A program made the translations under genes and the position numbers. A DNA stretch of 64,000 nucleotides from assembly GCF_001884235.1 (NCBI RefSeq), contig NZ_MAOI01000070.1:59917-123916 (forward strand), written 5' to 3'. This document shows, piece by piece, positions 11,761-22,558 of this stretch (positions within the stretch are counted from its first letter, which is position 1; every line of letters starts with the position of its first letter). The DNA comes from Bacillus paramycoides (lineage in GTDB: Bacteria; Bacillota; Bacilli; Bacillales; Bacillaceae_G). The notes beneath the pieces are model-generated. The model had not been told where the DNA came from and ran no database searches. It worked only from the letters and a program-made list of their open reading frames with translations.

Positions 11761-12033
11761 ATGAGCAATCGAAAAGTTCCGTTACGAAAATGTATTGCGA
11801 CGCAAGAGATGAAATCAAAACGAGAGCTCGTTCGCATTGTTCGTTCCAAAGAGGGCGAAGTGTCTATTGATTTATCAGGAAAAAAATCAGGACGAGGTGC
11901 ATATTTGTCAAAAGATAAAGAATGCATTATTCAAGCCCAAAAGAAAAATATTTTGGAACATCATCTAAAAGCGAAAATCGACAGTTCTCTGTACGAAGAG
12001 CTTCTTGAGCTTGTTGAGAAGGAGTCGAAATAA
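11761..12033 (+). CDS. ylxR: RNA-binding protein YlxR (RnpM family)
   Basis: A 90-residue basic protein of the YlxR family, found between nusA and infB. It shows the family motif RKCIATQEMKSKRELVRIVR and the GRGAYLSKD segment. The family is known as an RNA-binding nucleoid or RNase P-associated factor. AGAGGTG before ATG 11761 supports this start. Its stop is immediately followed by the ylxQ start. Confidence 0.93.
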   Translation: MSNRKVPLRKCIATQEMKSKRELVRIVRSKEGEVSIDLSGKKSGRGAYLSKDKECIIQAQKKNILEHHLKAKIDSSLYEELLELVEKESK

Positions 12034-12345
12034 GTGTCCGATTGGAAATCGTTTTTAGGACTAGCAAACCGCGCTCGAAAAATTATTTCGGGTGAAGAAC
12101 TCGTTTTAAAAGAAGTACGAAGTGGCAAAGCAAAGCTTGTATTGCTTTCTGAAGATGCGTCAGCGAACACTACAAAACGTATCATTGATAAAACCACGTA
12201 CTACAACATACCAATGAGAAAAGTCGAAAATCGACAACAATTAGGGCATGCGATTGGGAGAGACGAGCGAGTCGTTGTAGCTGTGTTAGATGAAGGCTTT
12301 GCGAAAAAGCTACGTAGCATGCTCGATACAAATTACCGGGGGTGA
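12034..12345 (+). CDS. ylxQ: L7Ae-family ribosomal protein YlxQ
   Basis: A 103-residue L7Ae/L30e-fold protein, a kink-turn RNA binder of the YlxQ type. The start is GTG, directly adjacent to the ylxR stop, and GAGAAGGAGTCG upstream provides the RBS. Family features include [21 protein letters not shown]. Tight spacing on both sides indicates translational coupling. Confidence 0.92.
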   Translation: MSDWKSFLGLANRARKIISGEELVLKEVRSGKAKLVLLSEDASANTTKRIIDKTTYYNIPMRKVENRQQLGHAIGRDERVVVAVLDEGFAKKLRSMLDTNYRG

Positions 12346-12349
12346 AGGT

Positions 12350-14416
12350 ATGAGTAAAATTCGAGTACATGAATATGCAAAAAAAAATAATATCTCAAGT
12401 AAAGATCTTATGACAAAACTAAAAGAGATGAATATCGAGGTTTCGAATCATATGACAATGTTAGAAGATGAAGTAGTAAACAAATTAGATAATCAATATA
12501 ACACTGGAGCGGAAAAACCTTCTGTTGCAGATGAGTTTGAAGTAGAAGAGAAAGTTGTTCGCAGTAAAAAGAACAGCAATAAGAAGAAGAAAAAAGGCAA
12601 AGGAAATGAAGACAAACGTCAAGATAACTTTGCTGGAAGACAACAAACGCAAATAGTAGAAACACCAGATAAAATTACTTTCTCTGGAAGCCTTACAGTA
12701 GGTGACCTTGCTAAAAAGTTAAGCAAAGAGCCATCTGAAATTATTAAAAAGCTCTTCATGCTAGGAATTATGGCAACAATTAACCAAGATTTAGATAAAG
12801 ATACAATTGAGTTAATTGCTACTGATTACGGTATTGAAGTAGAAGAAGAAGTAGTTGTAAGTGAAACTGAATTTGAAACATTCATCGATGAGCAAGATGA
12901 TGAAGAAAACTTAAAAGAACGTCCAGCTGTTGTTACAATTATGGGACACGTTGACCATGGTAAAACAACTTTACTTGACTCTATTCGTAATTCAAAAGTA
13001 ACTGCTGGCGAAGCTGGCGGGATCACTCAACATATTGGTGCATACCAAGTTGAAGTAAACGATAAGAAAATTACATTCTTAGATACGCCTGGTCACGCGG
13101 CATTTACAACGATGCGTGCTCGTGGTGCGCAAGTAACGGATATTACAATTCTGGTTGTTGCAGCTGATGACGGTGTTATGCCACAAACAGTAGAAGCGAT
13201 TAGCCATGCGAAAGCAGCTGGAGTACCAATTATTGTGGCTGTGAATAAAATGGATAAACCAGCGGCAAATCCTGATCGTGTAATGCAAGAATTAACAGAA
13301 TATGAATTAGTTCCAGAAGCTTGGGGCGGAGACACAATTTTCGTACCAATTTCTGCAATTCAAGGCGAGGGAATTGACAACTTGCTAGAAATGATTCTTC
13401 TTGTAAGTGAAGTAGAAGAATATAAAGCAAATCCAAATCGCTATGCAACTGGTACTGTAATTGAAGCGCAGCTTGATAAAGGTAAAGGAACTATCGCGAC
13501 ATTACTTGTTCAAAACGGTACACTTCGAGTTGGAGATCCAATCGTTGTTGGGACATCATTCGGTCGTGTTCGTGCAATGGTAAGTGATATTGGTCGTCGT
13601 GTAAAAGTTGCCGGTCCATCAACTCCTGTTGAAATTACAGGTTTAAATGAAGTACCACAAGCGGGCGATCGTTTCATGGCATTCGCTGATGAGAAGAAAG
13701 CTCGTCAAATCGGTGAATCACGTGCACAAGAAGCATTAGTTGCACAACGTGGTGAGAAATCTAAATTAAGCCTTGAAGATTTATTCCAACAAATCCAAGA
13801 GGGCGATGTAAAAGAAATTAACTTAATTGTGAAAGCAGACGTACAAGGTTCTGTAGAAGCAATGGCAGCATCACTTCGTAAAATTGATGTTGAAGGCGTA
13901 AAAGTGAAAATTATCCATACAGGCGTAGGTGCGATTACAGAATCAGATGTTATTTTAGCTTCTGCATCTAATGCAATTATAATTGGATTCAACGTACGCC
14001 CTGATGTAAATGCGAAGCGTACAGCTGAATTAGAGAACGTTGATGTTCGTTTACACCGTATTATCTATAAAGTAATCGAAGAAATCGAATCAGCAATGCA
14101 AGGTATGCTGGATCCAGAATTCGAAGAAAAAGTAATCGGTCAAGCGGAAGTTCGTCAAACGTTCAAAGTAACAAAAGTTGGAACAATCGCAGGTTGTTAC
14201 GTAATAGACGGTAAAATTACACGTGATAGTGGCGTTCGTATTATCCGTGATGGCGTAGTAATTTTCGAAGGACAACTTGATACGTTAAAACGTTTCAAAG
14301 ACGACGTAAAAGAAGTTGCACAAAACTATGAGTGTGGTATTACAATTGAGAGATATAATGACCTTAAAGAAGGGGACATCATTGAAGCGTACATTATGGA
14401 AGAAGTGAAGCGATGA
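12350..14416 (+). CDS. infB: Translation initiation factor IF-2
   Basis: GTPase that places initiator tRNA on the ribosome. The 688-aa protein has a short N-terminal region with lysine-rich low-complexity sequence around residues 60-90. The G domain starts near residue 200 ([26 protein letters not shown]), followed by the beta-barrel and C-terminal fMet-tRNA-binding domains. GGGGGTGAAGGT sets the ATG at 12350, 4 nt after ylxQ ends. The last codons overlap the ylxP start. Confidence 0.97.
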   Translation: MSKIRVHEYAKKNNISSKDLMTKLKEMNIEVSNHMTMLEDEVVNKLDNQYNTGAEKPSVADEFEVEEKVVRSKKNSNKKKKKGKGNEDKRQDNFAGRQQTQIVETPDKITFSGSLTVGDLAKKLSKEPSEIIKKLFMLGIMATINQDLDKDTIELIATDYGIEVEEEVVVSETEFETFIDEQDDEENLKERPAVVTIMGHVDHGKTTLLDSIRNSKVTAGEAGGITQHIGAYQVEVNDKKITFLDTPGHAAFTTMRARGAQVTDITILVVAADDGVMPQTVEAISHAKAAGVPIIVAVNKMDKPAANPDRVMQELTEYELVPEAWGGDTIFVPISAIQGEGIDNLLEMILLVSEVEEYKANPNRYATGTVIEAQLDKGKGTIATLLVQNGTLRVGDPIVVGTSFGRVRAMVSDIGRRVKVAGPSTPVEITGLNEVPQAGDRFMAFADEKKARQIGESRAQEALVAQRGEKSKLSLEDLFQQIQEGDVKEINLIVKADVQGSVEAMAASLRKIDVEGVKVKIIHTGVGAITESDVILASASNAIIIGFNVRPDVNAKRTAELENVDVRLHRIIYKVIEEIESAMQGMLDPEFEEKVIGQAEVRQTFKVTKVGTIAGCYVIDGKITRDSGVRIIRDGVVIFEGQLDTLKRFKDDVKEVAQNYECGITIERYNDLKEGDIIEAYIMEEVKR

Positions 14417-14694
14417 TTATCGCTTCACTCTCATTCGAGTGTATGATTTACGATGTGCATTCTTTAAAAGAGAAACGAGCAATTTTGCAACGTGTGTTAA
14501 CTCGTGTGAAACAGCGCTATAATGTAGCTGTTTCTGAAGTTGGGCATCAAGATGTATGGCAACGTACAGAAATTGCAATTGTTTCCGTATCCTCAAATCG
14601 TGTTGTCTGTGAAAAAGAAATGAATCGTGTACTTGAGTATATCGATTCATTTCCTGAAATTGAACGTACGATAACACAATTGGAATGGTATTGA
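14413..14694 (+). CDS. ylxP: YlxP family protein (DUF503)
   Basis: A 93-residue conserved protein of unknown biochemical role. It shows the DUF503 pattern: hydrophobic N-terminus, then [47 protein letters not shown] (positions about 15-60). It overlaps infB by 4 nt (ATGA) and precedes rbfA, the conserved Bacillus order. Confidence 0.92.
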   Translation: MIIASLSFECMIYDVHSLKEKRAILQRVLTRVKQRYNVAVSEVGHQDVWQRTEIAIVSVSSNRVVCEKEMNRVLEYIDSFPEIERTITQLEWY

Positions 14695-14709
14695 ATGAGG
14701 TGAAGAATT

Positions 14710-15066
14710 ATGAAATTACGTGCGAACCGTGTAGGCGAGCAAATGAAAAAAGAATTAGGCGACATCATCAGTCGTAAAATTAAAGATCCACGTGTCGGAT
14801 TTGTTACAGTAACAGATGTACAAGTGAGTGGAGATTTACAAATTGCTACAGTATATATTTCTGTTTTAGGTGATGAAGAACAGAAAGAAAGTACATTAAA
14901 AGGTTTAGCGAAGGCAAAAGGCTTCATTCGTTCAGAAATTGGCCAACGTATTCGTCTTCGTAAAACACCGGAAATTTCCTTTGAATTTGATGAGTCTATC
15001 GGATATGGTCATCGAATTGATACACTTTTACATGAAATTAATAAAGAAGGTAAACGTGAAGAATAA
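14710..15066 (+). CDS. rbfA: Ribosome-binding factor A
   Basis: 118-residue KH-like protein that helps mature the 16S rRNA 5' end and the 30S subunit. The family pattern [17 protein letters not shown] and [14 protein letters not shown] is present near the N-terminus. RBS GAGGTGAAG precedes the ATG. Its stop codon forms the left edge of a perfect palindromic terminator. Confidence 0.96.
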   Translation: MKLRANRVGEQMKKELGDIISRKIKDPRVGFVTVTDVQVSGDLQIATVYISVLGDEEQKESTLKGLAKAKGFIRSEIGQRIRLRKTPEISFEFDESIGYGHRIDTLLHEINKEGKREE

Positions 15067-15094
15067 TGGATAGACAATTGTCTATCCATTTTTT
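15066..15094 (+). terminator. Terminator after rbfA
   Basis: A perfect 24-bp palindrome centred on CAATTG is followed by TTTTTT. It begins within the rbfA stop codon and ends the rimP-rbfA group, leaving truB with its own or read-through expression. Confidence 0.8.
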
Positions 15095-15152
15095 CAATGC
15101 AAAATAAGTTTTGGATATTTACTATGAAAGAATTATGATGAGGTGAACATAT

Positions 15153-16076
15153 ATGGAAGGTGTAGTATTATTACATAAGCCAAAAGGCATGACATCACAT
15201 GATTGTGTATTTAAATTAAGAAAGATTTTACGTGAGAAACGAATTGGTCATACGGGAACATTAGATCCGGATGTAACAGGAGTATTACCTATTTGTGTTG
15301 GACGAGCAACGAAGATTGCACAGTTTTTAACGAGTGAAACGAAAACATATGAAGGTGAAGTGACATTAGGATTTTCAACAACAACTGAAGATGCTTCTGG
15401 TGAAGTTGTGGAAACAAAAAATGTTGACCGTGTTATTACTCGTAAAGAAGTAGAAGGAGTTCTTGCAGAATTAACAGGTACGATTGAACAAATGCCTCCG
15501 ATGTTTTCAGCTGTAAAAGTTAACGGGAAAAAATTATATGAATATGCAAGAGCAGGACAAGAAGTTGAACGTCCAGTTCGTACAATTACAATTCATGAAT
15601 TTGTATTACTTGATGAACATGAAGTTTTTGAAGGGGAAAACGTTTCATTCCGTTTCCGTGTAACGTGTAGTAAAGGAACATATGTAAGAACGCTAGCAGT
15701 AATGATTGGTGAAAAACTTGGTTTTCCATCACATATGTCTCACCTTGTAAGAACAGCATCTGGTGAATTTTTACTAGAAGATTGCATATCATTTGAAGAA
15801 ATTGAAGAAAACGTGCAAAATGGAACAGTAGAGTCTATTTTCATTTCAATTGATGAGGCGCTAAGTAAGTTTCCAAAAATGGTTGTAGATGAAAAGCAAG
15901 CAGAGAAAATAAAAAATGGTATGTTCTTAAAGAATGAATTAGAAACAACAGCACCATTTATTACAGTATTTGATAAAAATGATCGTTGCTTAGCAATTTA
16001 TGAGCACCATCCAAAACACCCTGGTATGCTAAAGCCAATGAAAGTACTTGTGAATAATCAAGAACTAAAGCTATAA
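15153..16076 (+). CDS. truB: tRNA pseudouridine(55) synthase
   Basis: Makes pseudouridine 55 in the T-loop of tRNAs. Catalytic Asp38 lies in GHTGTLDPDVTGVLP. Other signatures are KTYEGEVTLGFSTTTEDASGE and CSKGTYVRTLA. The length of 307 aa and a C-terminal TruB_C/PUA-like region are normal for the Bacillus enzyme. GAGGTGAAC precedes the ATG. ribF follows after about 43 nt. Confidence 0.97.
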   Translation: MEGVVLLHKPKGMTSHDCVFKLRKILREKRIGHTGTLDPDVTGVLPICVGRATKIAQFLTSETKTYEGEVTLGFSTTTEDASGEVVETKNVDRVITRKEVEGVLAELTGTIEQMPPMFSAVKVNGKKLYEYARAGQEVERPVRTITIHEFVLLDEHEVFEGENVSFRFRVTCSKGTYVRTLAVMIGEKLGFPSHMSHLVRTASGEFLLEDCISFEEIEENVQNGTVESIFISIDEALSKFPKMVVDEKQAEKIKNGMFLKNELETTAPFITVFDKNDRCLAIYEHHPKHPGMLKPMKVLVNNQELKL

Positions 16077-16119
16077 TGAATTATTGGAAGGATTATTACA
16101 GAAAAAGGTGAATTCAAGC

Positions 16120-17091
16120 GTGAAACTTATTCATTTAACTCATCCACATGAACAAAATAAAATAGAATTACCACCTACTGTAATGGCATTAGGATATTTT
16201 GATGGCATTCATTTAGGACATCAACGTGTAATTCGAACAGCGAAAAAAATAGCGGATGAAAGAGGATGTAAAAGTGCTGTCATGACGTTTCATCCACACC
16301 CATCTGTTGTATTAGGAAAAAAAGAAGCGCATGTGGAGTACATTACACCGATGCGCCTTAAAGAAGAAATCGTCGCAAGTTTAGGAATTGATATATTATA
16401 TGTGGTGAAATTCGATGAACCATTTGCTGGATTATTGCCACAACAGTTTGTCGATGATTATATTATTGGTTTAAATGTAAAGCATGTAGTAGCAGGCTTT
16501 GATTATTCATATGGACGTTTAGGAAAAGGGAAGATGGAGACTTTACCATTTCATGCAAGAGGGGAGTTTACACAGACCGTGATCGAAAAAGTTGAATATC
16601 AAGAAGAAAAAGTAAGTTCTACTTCATTACGAAAGTTAATTCGAAATGGCGAAATGGAACAAATTCCATCTATTTTAGGAAGAGCATACACGGTAGAAGG
16701 AACAGTTGTGCACGGTGATAAGCGTGGACGCCAAATTGGTTTTCCGACTGCAAATGTAGGTTTAAGTGATGAATATTTGTTGCCACCTGTAGGTGTATAC
16801 GCAGTAAGGCTGAAAGTTCATGATGAGTGGCATGATGGCGTATGTAATATCGGATATAAACCAACTTTCAAAGAGAATGAGCGTCAATTATCGATTGAAG
16901 TACACCTATTTGAATTTAATAAAGACATATATGAACAAAGTGTTACAGTAGAGTGGCACATGCGTATAAGAGAAGAAAAAAAGTTCAATGGTATTGATGA
17001 GTTAGTTGCACAAATCGCTCGGGATAAAAAAGTTGCCCAAGAATATTTTGCGAGCGTAAAGAATACACTTGCTTTTTCAAATGAAAAGTAG
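16120..17091 (+). CDS. ribF: Bifunctional riboflavin kinase / FAD synthetase
   Basis: Converts riboflavin to FMN and then FAD. The N-terminal nucleotidyltransferase domain has ALGYFDGIHLGHQRVI and the SSTSLRKLI motif. The C-terminal flavokinase domain has HGDKRGRQIGFPTAN. Homologues begin at the MKLIHLTHPHEQ equivalent, so GTG 16120, preceded by AAAAAGGTG, is preferred to the longer in-frame reading. Final length is 323 aa. Confidence 0.95.
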   Translation: MKLIHLTHPHEQNKIELPPTVMALGYFDGIHLGHQRVIRTAKKIADERGCKSAVMTFHPHPSVVLGKKEAHVEYITPMRLKEEIVASLGIDILYVVKFDEPFAGLLPQQFVDDYIIGLNVKHVVAGFDYSYGRLGKGKMETLPFHARGEFTQTVIEKVEYQEEKVSSTSLRKLIRNGEMEQIPSILGRAYTVEGTVVHGDKRGRQIGFPTANVGLSDEYLLPPVGVYAVRLKVHDEWHDGVCNIGYKPTFKENERQLSIEVHLFEFNKDIYEQSVTVEWHMRIREEKKFNGIDELVAQIARDKKVAQEYFASVKNTLAFSNEK

Positions 17092-17191
17092 TATTCTATG
17101 TTATGTACTTTATGACAACCATTGCTTGGCATTGCGACTCACCGACGCTTGCTAGGTAATTGGGGGTTTAATTAATAGGAGGTGAAATAGG
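17092..17191 (+). promoter_or_regulatory. rpsO leader
   Basis: About 100 nt between ribF and rpsO, GC-richer than the flanks in its centre (TTGCGACTCACCGACGCTTG) and ending in AGGAGGTG. The rpsO leaders of several Firmicutes bind S15 and repress its translation. This one may do the same, but I could not assign a specific known fold. Confidence 0.3.
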
Positions 17192-17461
17192 ATGGCTTTA
17201 ACACAAGAGCGTAAAAATGAAATCATTGCACAATTTAGAACTCATGAGACTGATACTGGTTCTCCAGAGGTTCAAATTGCTGTCCTAACGGAGCAAATTA
17301 ACACTCTAAACGAGCACTTACGTACTCACAAGAAAGATCATCATTCACGTCGTGGTCTATTAAAGATGGTTGGTAAACGTCGTAACTTACTAACTTACCT
17401 TCGTAATAGCGATATCACACGTTACCGTGAATTAATCACAAAGCTTGGCTTACGTCGATAG
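17192..17461 (+). CDS. rpsO: 30S ribosomal protein S15
   Basis: 89-residue S15 with the typical sequence [26 protein letters not shown] at the N-terminus and [18 protein letters not shown] in the RNA-binding part. It binds 16S rRNA early in 30S assembly. It is followed by a strong terminator and then pnp, the standard order. Confidence 0.98.
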
Positions 17462-17467
17462 TCAAAG

Positions 17468-17491
17468 AAGCGGGAATATTCCCGCTTTTTT
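17468..17491 (+). terminator. Terminator after rpsO
   Basis: Perfect inverted repeat AAGCGGGAATATTCCCGCTT followed by a run of T. Confidence 0.85.
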
Positions 17492-17621
17492 GTTAGGTAA
17501 AAATATATCTTCTACGCTTTATAGCTTACTTAATTTTCGGCAATACTAGAGGTAGAATATTGTGATATACTATCCATTTACATAGAAGAATTGAATACTT
17601 TAAATTGAGAGGGGTACTTAA

Positions 17622-19760
17622 ATGAGTCAAGAAAAGCAAGTCTTCTCGATAGATTTAGCTGGTCGCCAGCTAACAGTTGAAACTGGTCAGCTTGCAAAAC
17701 AAGCGAACGGAGCAGTATTAGTAAGATATGGCGATACAGCGGTTCTATCTACAGCAACTGCATCAAAAGAGGCTAAAAATGTAGATTTCTTCCCACTTAC
17801 AGTAAACTATGAAGAGCGTTTATATGCAGTCGGAAAAATTCCAGGCGGTTTTATTAAACGTGAAGGTCGTCCAAGTGAAAAAGCAATTTTGGCAAGTCGT
17901 TTAATCGACCGTCCAATTCGTCCGCTTTTCGCAGATGGTTTCCGTAACGAAGTACAAGTTGTCAGCATTGTAATGAGTGTTGATCAAGATTGTTCTTCTG
18001 AAATGGCAGCTATGCTTGGTTCTTCATTAGCGTTATCGATTTCAGATATTCCATTTGAAGGCCCAATCGCTGGTGCAACAGTTGGTCGTATTAATGGCGA
18101 ATTCGTTATTAATCCAACAGTAGAACAGCAAGAACAAAGTGATATGCACCTTGTTGTAGCGGGTACGAAAGATGCAATTAACATGGTTGAAGCAGGAGCA
18201 GATCAAGTACCTGAAGAAACAATGTTAGAAGCAATTATGTTTGGACATGACGAAATTAAACGTCTGATTGCATTCCAAGAAGAGATTGTACAAGCTGTAG
18301 GTAAAGAGAAATCAGAAGTGAAACTTTACGAAGTTGACGCTGATATTAATCAAGCTGTACGTGAAATGGCTGAGAAAGATATGCATTCTGCAATTCAAGT
18401 GCATGAGAAACATGCACGTGAAGATGCAATTAACGAAGTGAAAAAGCGTGTAATTGAGCATTACGAAGCTCAAGAAGCTGACGCTGACACATTAGGACAA
18501 GTAAATGAGATTTTATATAAAATTGTAAAAGAAGAAGTACGTCGTCTTATTACAGTTGAAAAAATCCGCCCAGATGGTCGTAAAGGTGATGAAATTCGTC
18601 CTTTAGCATCAGAGGTTGGTATTTTATCTCGTACACACGGTTCTGGTTTATTCACACGTGGACAAACACAAGCATTAAGTATTTGTACATTAGGTGCATT
18701 AGGCGATGTGCAAATTTTAGATGGTCTTGGTGTAGAAGAATCAAAACGCTTCATGCACCATTACAATTTCCCATCATTTAGTGTTGGTGAAACAAGACCG
18801 ATGCGTGGACCAGGTCGTCGTGAAATTGGTCACGGTGCACTAGGAGAACGTGCTCTTGAGCCTGTAATTCCATCTGAAAAAGATTTCCCATACACAGTAC
18901 GTCTTGTATCTGAAGTATTAGAATCAAATGGTTCAACTTCACAGGCAAGTATTTGTGGTAGTACTTTAGCAATGATGGATGCTGGTGTTCCGCTTAAAGC
19001 TCCAGTTGCTGGTATTGCAATGGGTCTAGTTAAATCTGGTGAGCATTACACAATTTTAACTGATATTCAAGGTATGGAAGACCATTTAGGCGATATGGAC
19101 TTTAAAGTAGCAGGTACAGCACAAGGTGTAACTGCACTGCAAATGGATATTAAAATCGATGGTTTATCTCGTGAGATTTTAGAAGAGGCATTACTACAAG
19201 CGAAAGTTGGTCGTATGCACATTCTAGATCATATGTTATCTGTTATTGCAGAGCCACGTACTGAATTATCAGCTTACGCTCCAAAGATTATTACAATGAC
19301 AATTAACCCAGATAAAATCCGTGACGTTATTGGACCAAGCGGTAAACAAATCAATAAAATTATTGAAGAAACTGGTGTTAAAATTGACATCGAGCAAGAT
19401 GGTACAGTATTCATTTCTTCAATAAATCAAGAAATGAATGACAAAGCGAAGAAAATTATCGAAGATATCGTTCGCGAAGTACAAGTAGGTGAAATCTACG
19501 AAGGAAAAGTAAAACGTGTCGAGAAATTCGGTGCTTTCGTTGAATTATTCAGCGGTAAAGATGGATTAGTTCATATTTCTGAACTTGCACTTGAGCGTGT
19601 AGGTAAAGTAGAAGACGTTGTGAAAATCGGTGATGTGATCACAGTTAAAGTTATCGAGATTGACAAGCAAGGTCGCGTGAACCTATCTAGAAAAGTATTG
19701 CTAAAAGAAGAGCAAGAAAAAGAAGCTGCTAAAGAAGAAAATAAACAAGAGCAGCAATAA
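17622..19760 (+). CDS. pnp: Polyribonucleotide nucleotidyltransferase (PNPase)
   Basis: Phosphorolytic 3'-5' exoribonuclease of the RNA degradosome. The 712-aa protein has two RNase PH domains ([20 protein letters not shown] in the first; [15 protein letters not shown] and [16 protein letters not shown] in the second), then KH ([20 protein letters not shown]) and S1 ([19 protein letters not shown]) domains, with a charged tail rich in E and K. RBS GAGAGGGG. It is monocistronic between two terminators. Confidence 0.98.
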   Translation: MSQEKQVFSIDLAGRQLTVETGQLAKQANGAVLVRYGDTAVLSTATASKEAKNVDFFPLTVNYEERLYAVGKIPGGFIKREGRPSEKAILASRLIDRPIRPLFADGFRNEVQVVSIVMSVDQDCSSEMAAMLGSSLALSISDIPFEGPIAGATVGRINGEFVINPTVEQQEQSDMHLVVAGTKDAINMVEAGADQVPEETMLEAIMFGHDEIKRLIAFQEEIVQAVGKEKSEVKLYEVDADINQAVREMAEKDMHSAIQVHEKHAREDAINEVKKRVIEHYEAQEADADTLGQVNEILYKIVKEEVRRLITVEKIRPDGRKGDEIRPLASEVGILSRTHGSGLFTRGQTQALSICTLGALGDVQILDGLGVEESKRFMHHYNFPSFSVGETRPMRGPGRREIGHGALGERALEPVIPSEKDFPYTVRLVSEVLESNGSTSQASICGSTLAMMDAGVPLKAPVAGIAMGLVKSGEHYTILTDIQGMEDHLGDMDFKVAGTAQGVTALQMDIKIDGLSREILEEALLQAKVGRMHILDHMLSVIAEPRTELSAYAPKIITMTINPDKIRDVIGPSGKQINKIIEETGVKIDIEQDGTVFISSINQEMNDKAKKIIEDIVREVQVGEIYEGKVKRVEKFGAFVELFSGKDGLVHISELALERVGKVEDVVKIGDVITVKVIEIDKQGRVNLSRKVLLKEEQEKEAAKEENKQEQQ

Positions 19761-19763
19761 GTA

Positions 19764-19789
19764 AAAGCCAGTTTAACTGGCTTTTTTTG
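19764..19789 (+). terminator. Terminator after pnp
   Basis: Inverted repeat AAGCCAGTT-t-AACTGGCTT followed by seven T. Confidence 0.85.
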
Positions 19790-19916
19790 TTATGTAAAAA
19801 ATGTGATTCATATAGATTTTTATGTGAGTATAGGTATAGTTTTCATCATAACGCTCAAATTAACAAAGATAAGAAGAAAATGGTTTCTTTTTTTATAGTT
19901 AATGGGAGGGTTTTTT

Positions 19917-20816
19917 ATGAAAGTTCGTATATTGGCATACATATTTATATTTTCTTTATATGTGGGTTTTGGCTCTTATTCAGTCTTTGCACAGGATAGC
20001 TTGCATGAAGAGATTCGAAAGCATGCAAAACAGTACGAGATCTTACCGCAAAATGCGATGATTGATAAGATTTGGAAAGCGACGCCTGGGTATAATGGAA
20101 GACAAGTGGATATAGAAGCGTCCTATAATAATATGAAGAAGCTCAAGAAGTTTGATCACAAACAACTTGAATTTAAGGAAGTATCACCAAGTGTCCACTT
20201 AGCAGATTTATCACCAGCTCCCATTTATCGAGGACATCCAAATAAAAAAATGGTGGGATTAACAATTAATGTGGCCTGGGGTAATGAGTATTTGCCACGT
20301 ATATTAGAGATATTGAAAAAACATGATGTGAAGGCGACTTTCTTTTTAGAAGGGCGTTGGGTGAAAGAAAATTTACGATTTGCAAAAATGATTGTGGATG
20401 CAAATCAAGAAGTAGGAAATCATTCTTACACACATCCTAATATGAAAACGCTATCTGCGGATGAAATACGAGATCAATTACAAAAAACGAATCGAATGAT
20501 AGAAGCAGCTACGAATCAAAAAGTGAGATGGTTTGCCCCGCCAAGCGGAAGCTTTCGGGATGAGGTAGTAAAAATAGCGAATGATTTCCAAATGGGGACG
20601 ATTATGTGGACTGTAGATACAATTGATTGGAAGCGTCCAGAACCGGATGTACTATTGCAGAGAGTAATGCGAAAAATCCATCCAGGTGCTATTGTGCTAA
20701 TGCACCCTACTTCATCTACAACAGAAGCGTTAGATACTATGATTAAAAATTTGAAGGAACAAGGATATAAAGTGGGGAATATTACAGAATTACTAGATGA
20801 AAAACGTGTGGATTAA
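19917..20816 (+). CDS. ylxY: YlxY-type polysaccharide deacetylase family protein
   Basis: Secreted NodB-fold protein, 299 aa, with a signal peptide (cleavage probably after SVFA, near residue 24). It retains the second zinc motif (GNHSYTHPNM) and the later APPSGSFRDE and MLMHP-like segments. The first NodB motif, normally TFDD, reads TINVAWGNEY here, so the catalytic and metal aspartates appear to be missing. Whether it still deacetylates is uncertain; this variation is seen in the YlxY branch. GGGAGGG sets the ATG at 19917. It sits between pnp and mlpA, as in B. subtilis. Confidence 0.88.
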   Translation: MKVRILAYIFIFSLYVGFGSYSVFAQDSLHEEIRKHAKQYEILPQNAMIDKIWKATPGYNGRQVDIEASYNNMKKLKKFDHKQLEFKEVSPSVHLADLSPAPIYRGHPNKKMVGLTINVAWGNEYLPRILEILKKHDVKATFFLEGRWVKENLRFAKMIVDANQEVGNHSYTHPNMKTLSADEIRDQLQKTNRMIEAATNQKVRWFAPPSGSFRDEVVKIANDFQMGTIMWTVDTIDWKRPEPDVLLQRVMRKIHPGAIVLMHPTSSTTEALDTMIKNLKEQGYKVGNITELLDEKRVD

Positions 20817-20902
20817 ATACATTTGCATGACATTCATCTGTAAACTTGTTATCATTAAACAATAGCAATTATTTAGAGAAACTGGCAGTAGGAGGAAAGT
20901 TT

Positions 20903-22144
20903 TTGATTAAAAAATATACTTGTAAAAATGGTGTAAGAATTGTTATGGAGAATATACCAACTGTACGCTCGGTTGCAATTGGGATATGGATCCATGCAGG
21001 TTCAAGAAATGAAAATGAAAAAAATAATGGAGTTTCGCACTTTTTAGAGCATATGTTCTTTAAAGGGACAGAAACGCGAAGTGCAAGAGAGATTGCAGAA
21101 TCATTTGATAGCATTGGTGGACAAGTAAACGCTTTTACTTCAAAAGAATATACATGTTACTATGCGAAAGTGCTAGATGAGCATGCTAAATATGCTTTAG
21201 ATGTATTAGCGGATATGTTCTTTAACTCAACATTTGATGAGGAAGAACTGAAAAAAGAGAAGAATGTCGTATGTGAAGAAATTAAAATGTACGAAGATGC
21301 TCCAGATGATATTGTGCATGATATGTTAACGAAAGCAACATATGAAACGCATCCGCTTGGATATCCTATTTTAGGAACAGAGGAAACGCTTGAAACATTT
21401 ACAGGTGATACGTTACGTCAATATATTAAAGATCACTATACACCTGAAAACGTAGTTGTATCAATTGCTGGAAATATTGATGAAGCATTTGTTCAAACTG
21501 TGGAACAATATTTCGGTAATTACGAAGGAACAACAAATCGTGAACAAGTACATAGCCCAATTTTCCACTTTAATAAAGTATCACGTAAAAAGGAAACAGA
21601 ACAAGCTCATTTATGTTTAGGATATAAAGGCTTGCAAATGGGACACGAAGATATTTATAACTTAATTGTATTGAATAATATTTTAGGTGGTAGCATGAGT
21701 AGCCGTTTATTCCAAGAAGTACGTGAACAACGTGGATTGGCATACTCAGTATTTTCTTACCATTCTTCTTATGAAGATACAGGTATGTTAACGCTTTACG
21801 GTGGAACAGGCAGTCAACAATTAGATACACTGTATGAAACAATGCAAGAAACGTTAGATACGTTAAAAAATACAGGTATTACAGAAAAAGAGCTTGTTAA
21901 TAGTAAAGAACAATTAAAAGGAAACTTAATGTTAAGTTTAGAAAGTACCAATAGTCGTATGAGTCGTAACGGTAAAAACGAACTGCTTCTTCGTAAACAT
22001 CGTTCTCTTGATGAGATTATTGAAAGTGTAAATACTGTAACAAAACAAAATGTAGACGAATTAATTCGCAACATGTTTACCGATGAATTCTCTGCAGCAC
22101 TTATTAGTCCAGATGGAAAACTGCCAAAAGGAATGAAACTTTAA
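20903..22144 (+). CDS. mlpA: M16-family zinc peptidase MlpA/YmxG
   Basis: Processing-peptidase-like zinc protease with the inverted motif HFLEH at residues 46-50 and a downstream conserved glutamate region (KKEKNVVCEEIKMYEDAPDD). The 413-aa length is usual for the single-chain bacterial M16B form. The TTG at 20903, preceded by GTAGGAGG, gives the family N-terminus IKKYTCKNGVRIV. An in-frame ATG further upstream has no RBS. A terminator follows. Confidence 0.93.
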   Translation: MIKKYTCKNGVRIVMENIPTVRSVAIGIWIHAGSRNENEKNNGVSHFLEHMFFKGTETRSAREIAESFDSIGGQVNAFTSKEYTCYYAKVLDEHAKYALDVLADMFFNSTFDEEELKKEKNVVCEEIKMYEDAPDDIVHDMLTKATYETHPLGYPILGTEETLETFTGDTLRQYIKDHYTPENVVVSIAGNIDEAFVQTVEQYFGNYEGTTNREQVHSPIFHFNKVSRKKETEQAHLCLGYKGLQMGHEDIYNLIVLNNILGGSMSSRLFQEVREQRGLAYSVFSYHSSYEDTGMLTLYGGTGSQQLDTLYETMQETLDTLKNTGITEKELVNSKEQLKGNLMLSLESTNSRMSRNGKNELLLRKHRSLDEIIESVNTVTKQNVDELIRNMFTDEFSAALISPDGKLPKGMKL

Positions 22145-22171
22145 TCGGTTTTGTAATTCATTCGCTTTTGG

Positions 22172-22214
22172 AAATAACCGTATCTCTTTTATATGAGATA
22201 CGGTTATTTTTTTT
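22172..22214 (+). terminator. Terminator after mlpA
   Basis: Stem AAATAACCGTATCTC / GAGATACGGTTATTT with an 8-nt loop, followed by T residues. Confidence 0.85.
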
Positions 22215-22279
22215 AGATATGCAGAATAGGTACTTATTATAGGATAACCTTCATGAAAAGTAGGATAGGGGGAGATTTA

Positions 22280-22531
22280 ATGCGTTTAAGTGAATTAAGT
22301 GGCAAAGAGATTGTGGATTTAGAAAGAGCAGAAAAAATGGGAGTTTTAGGTCATACAGATTTAGAAATTGATGAGAGAGATGGACAAATACAAGCGCTTA
22401 TTATACCTGTTGGGAAATGGGGAGGTTTTAAAAGAGAACAGCAAGAAATGAGAGTAGAATGGAGCAAAATAAAGAAGGTGGGACATGATATGATACTTTG
22501 TGATCTTACGAACCATTCAAAATCGGAGTGA
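22280..22531 (+). CDS. ymxH: YlmC/YmxH family sporulation protein
   Basis: 83-residue PRC-barrel-like protein of the YlmC/YmxH family, linked to sporulation in Bacillus. It shows RLSELSGKEIVDLERAEKMG and DLEIDERDGQI, typical of the family. AGGGGGAGA selects the ATG at 22280 over the upstream in-frame ATG. It lies between mlpA and dpaA, the conserved position. Confidence 0.9.
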   Translation: MRLSELSGKEIVDLERAEKMGVLGHTDLEIDERDGQIQALIIPVGKWGGFKREQQEMRVEWSKIKKVGHDMILCDLTNHSKSE

Positions 22532-22558
22532 AAGATGACCATTTTGGTTGTCTTTTTT
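22531..22558 (+). terminator. Terminator after ymxH
   Basis: Stem AAGATGACC / GGTTGTCTT with an ATTTT loop (one G-T pair), followed by T. A second perfect repeat AGTGGGGG / CCCCCACT lies about 30 nt further at 22586-22611, without a T run. Confidence 0.7.

Noticed and set aside
17092-17191. tRNA gene before rpsO
   Set aside because: The GC-rich stretch cannot form a cloverleaf or T-loop; it is leader sequence.
19787-19999. 70-aa plus-strand ORF overlapping the start of ylxY
   Set aside because: It begins in the pnp terminator, has no RBS and reads the ylxY signal peptide out of frame.
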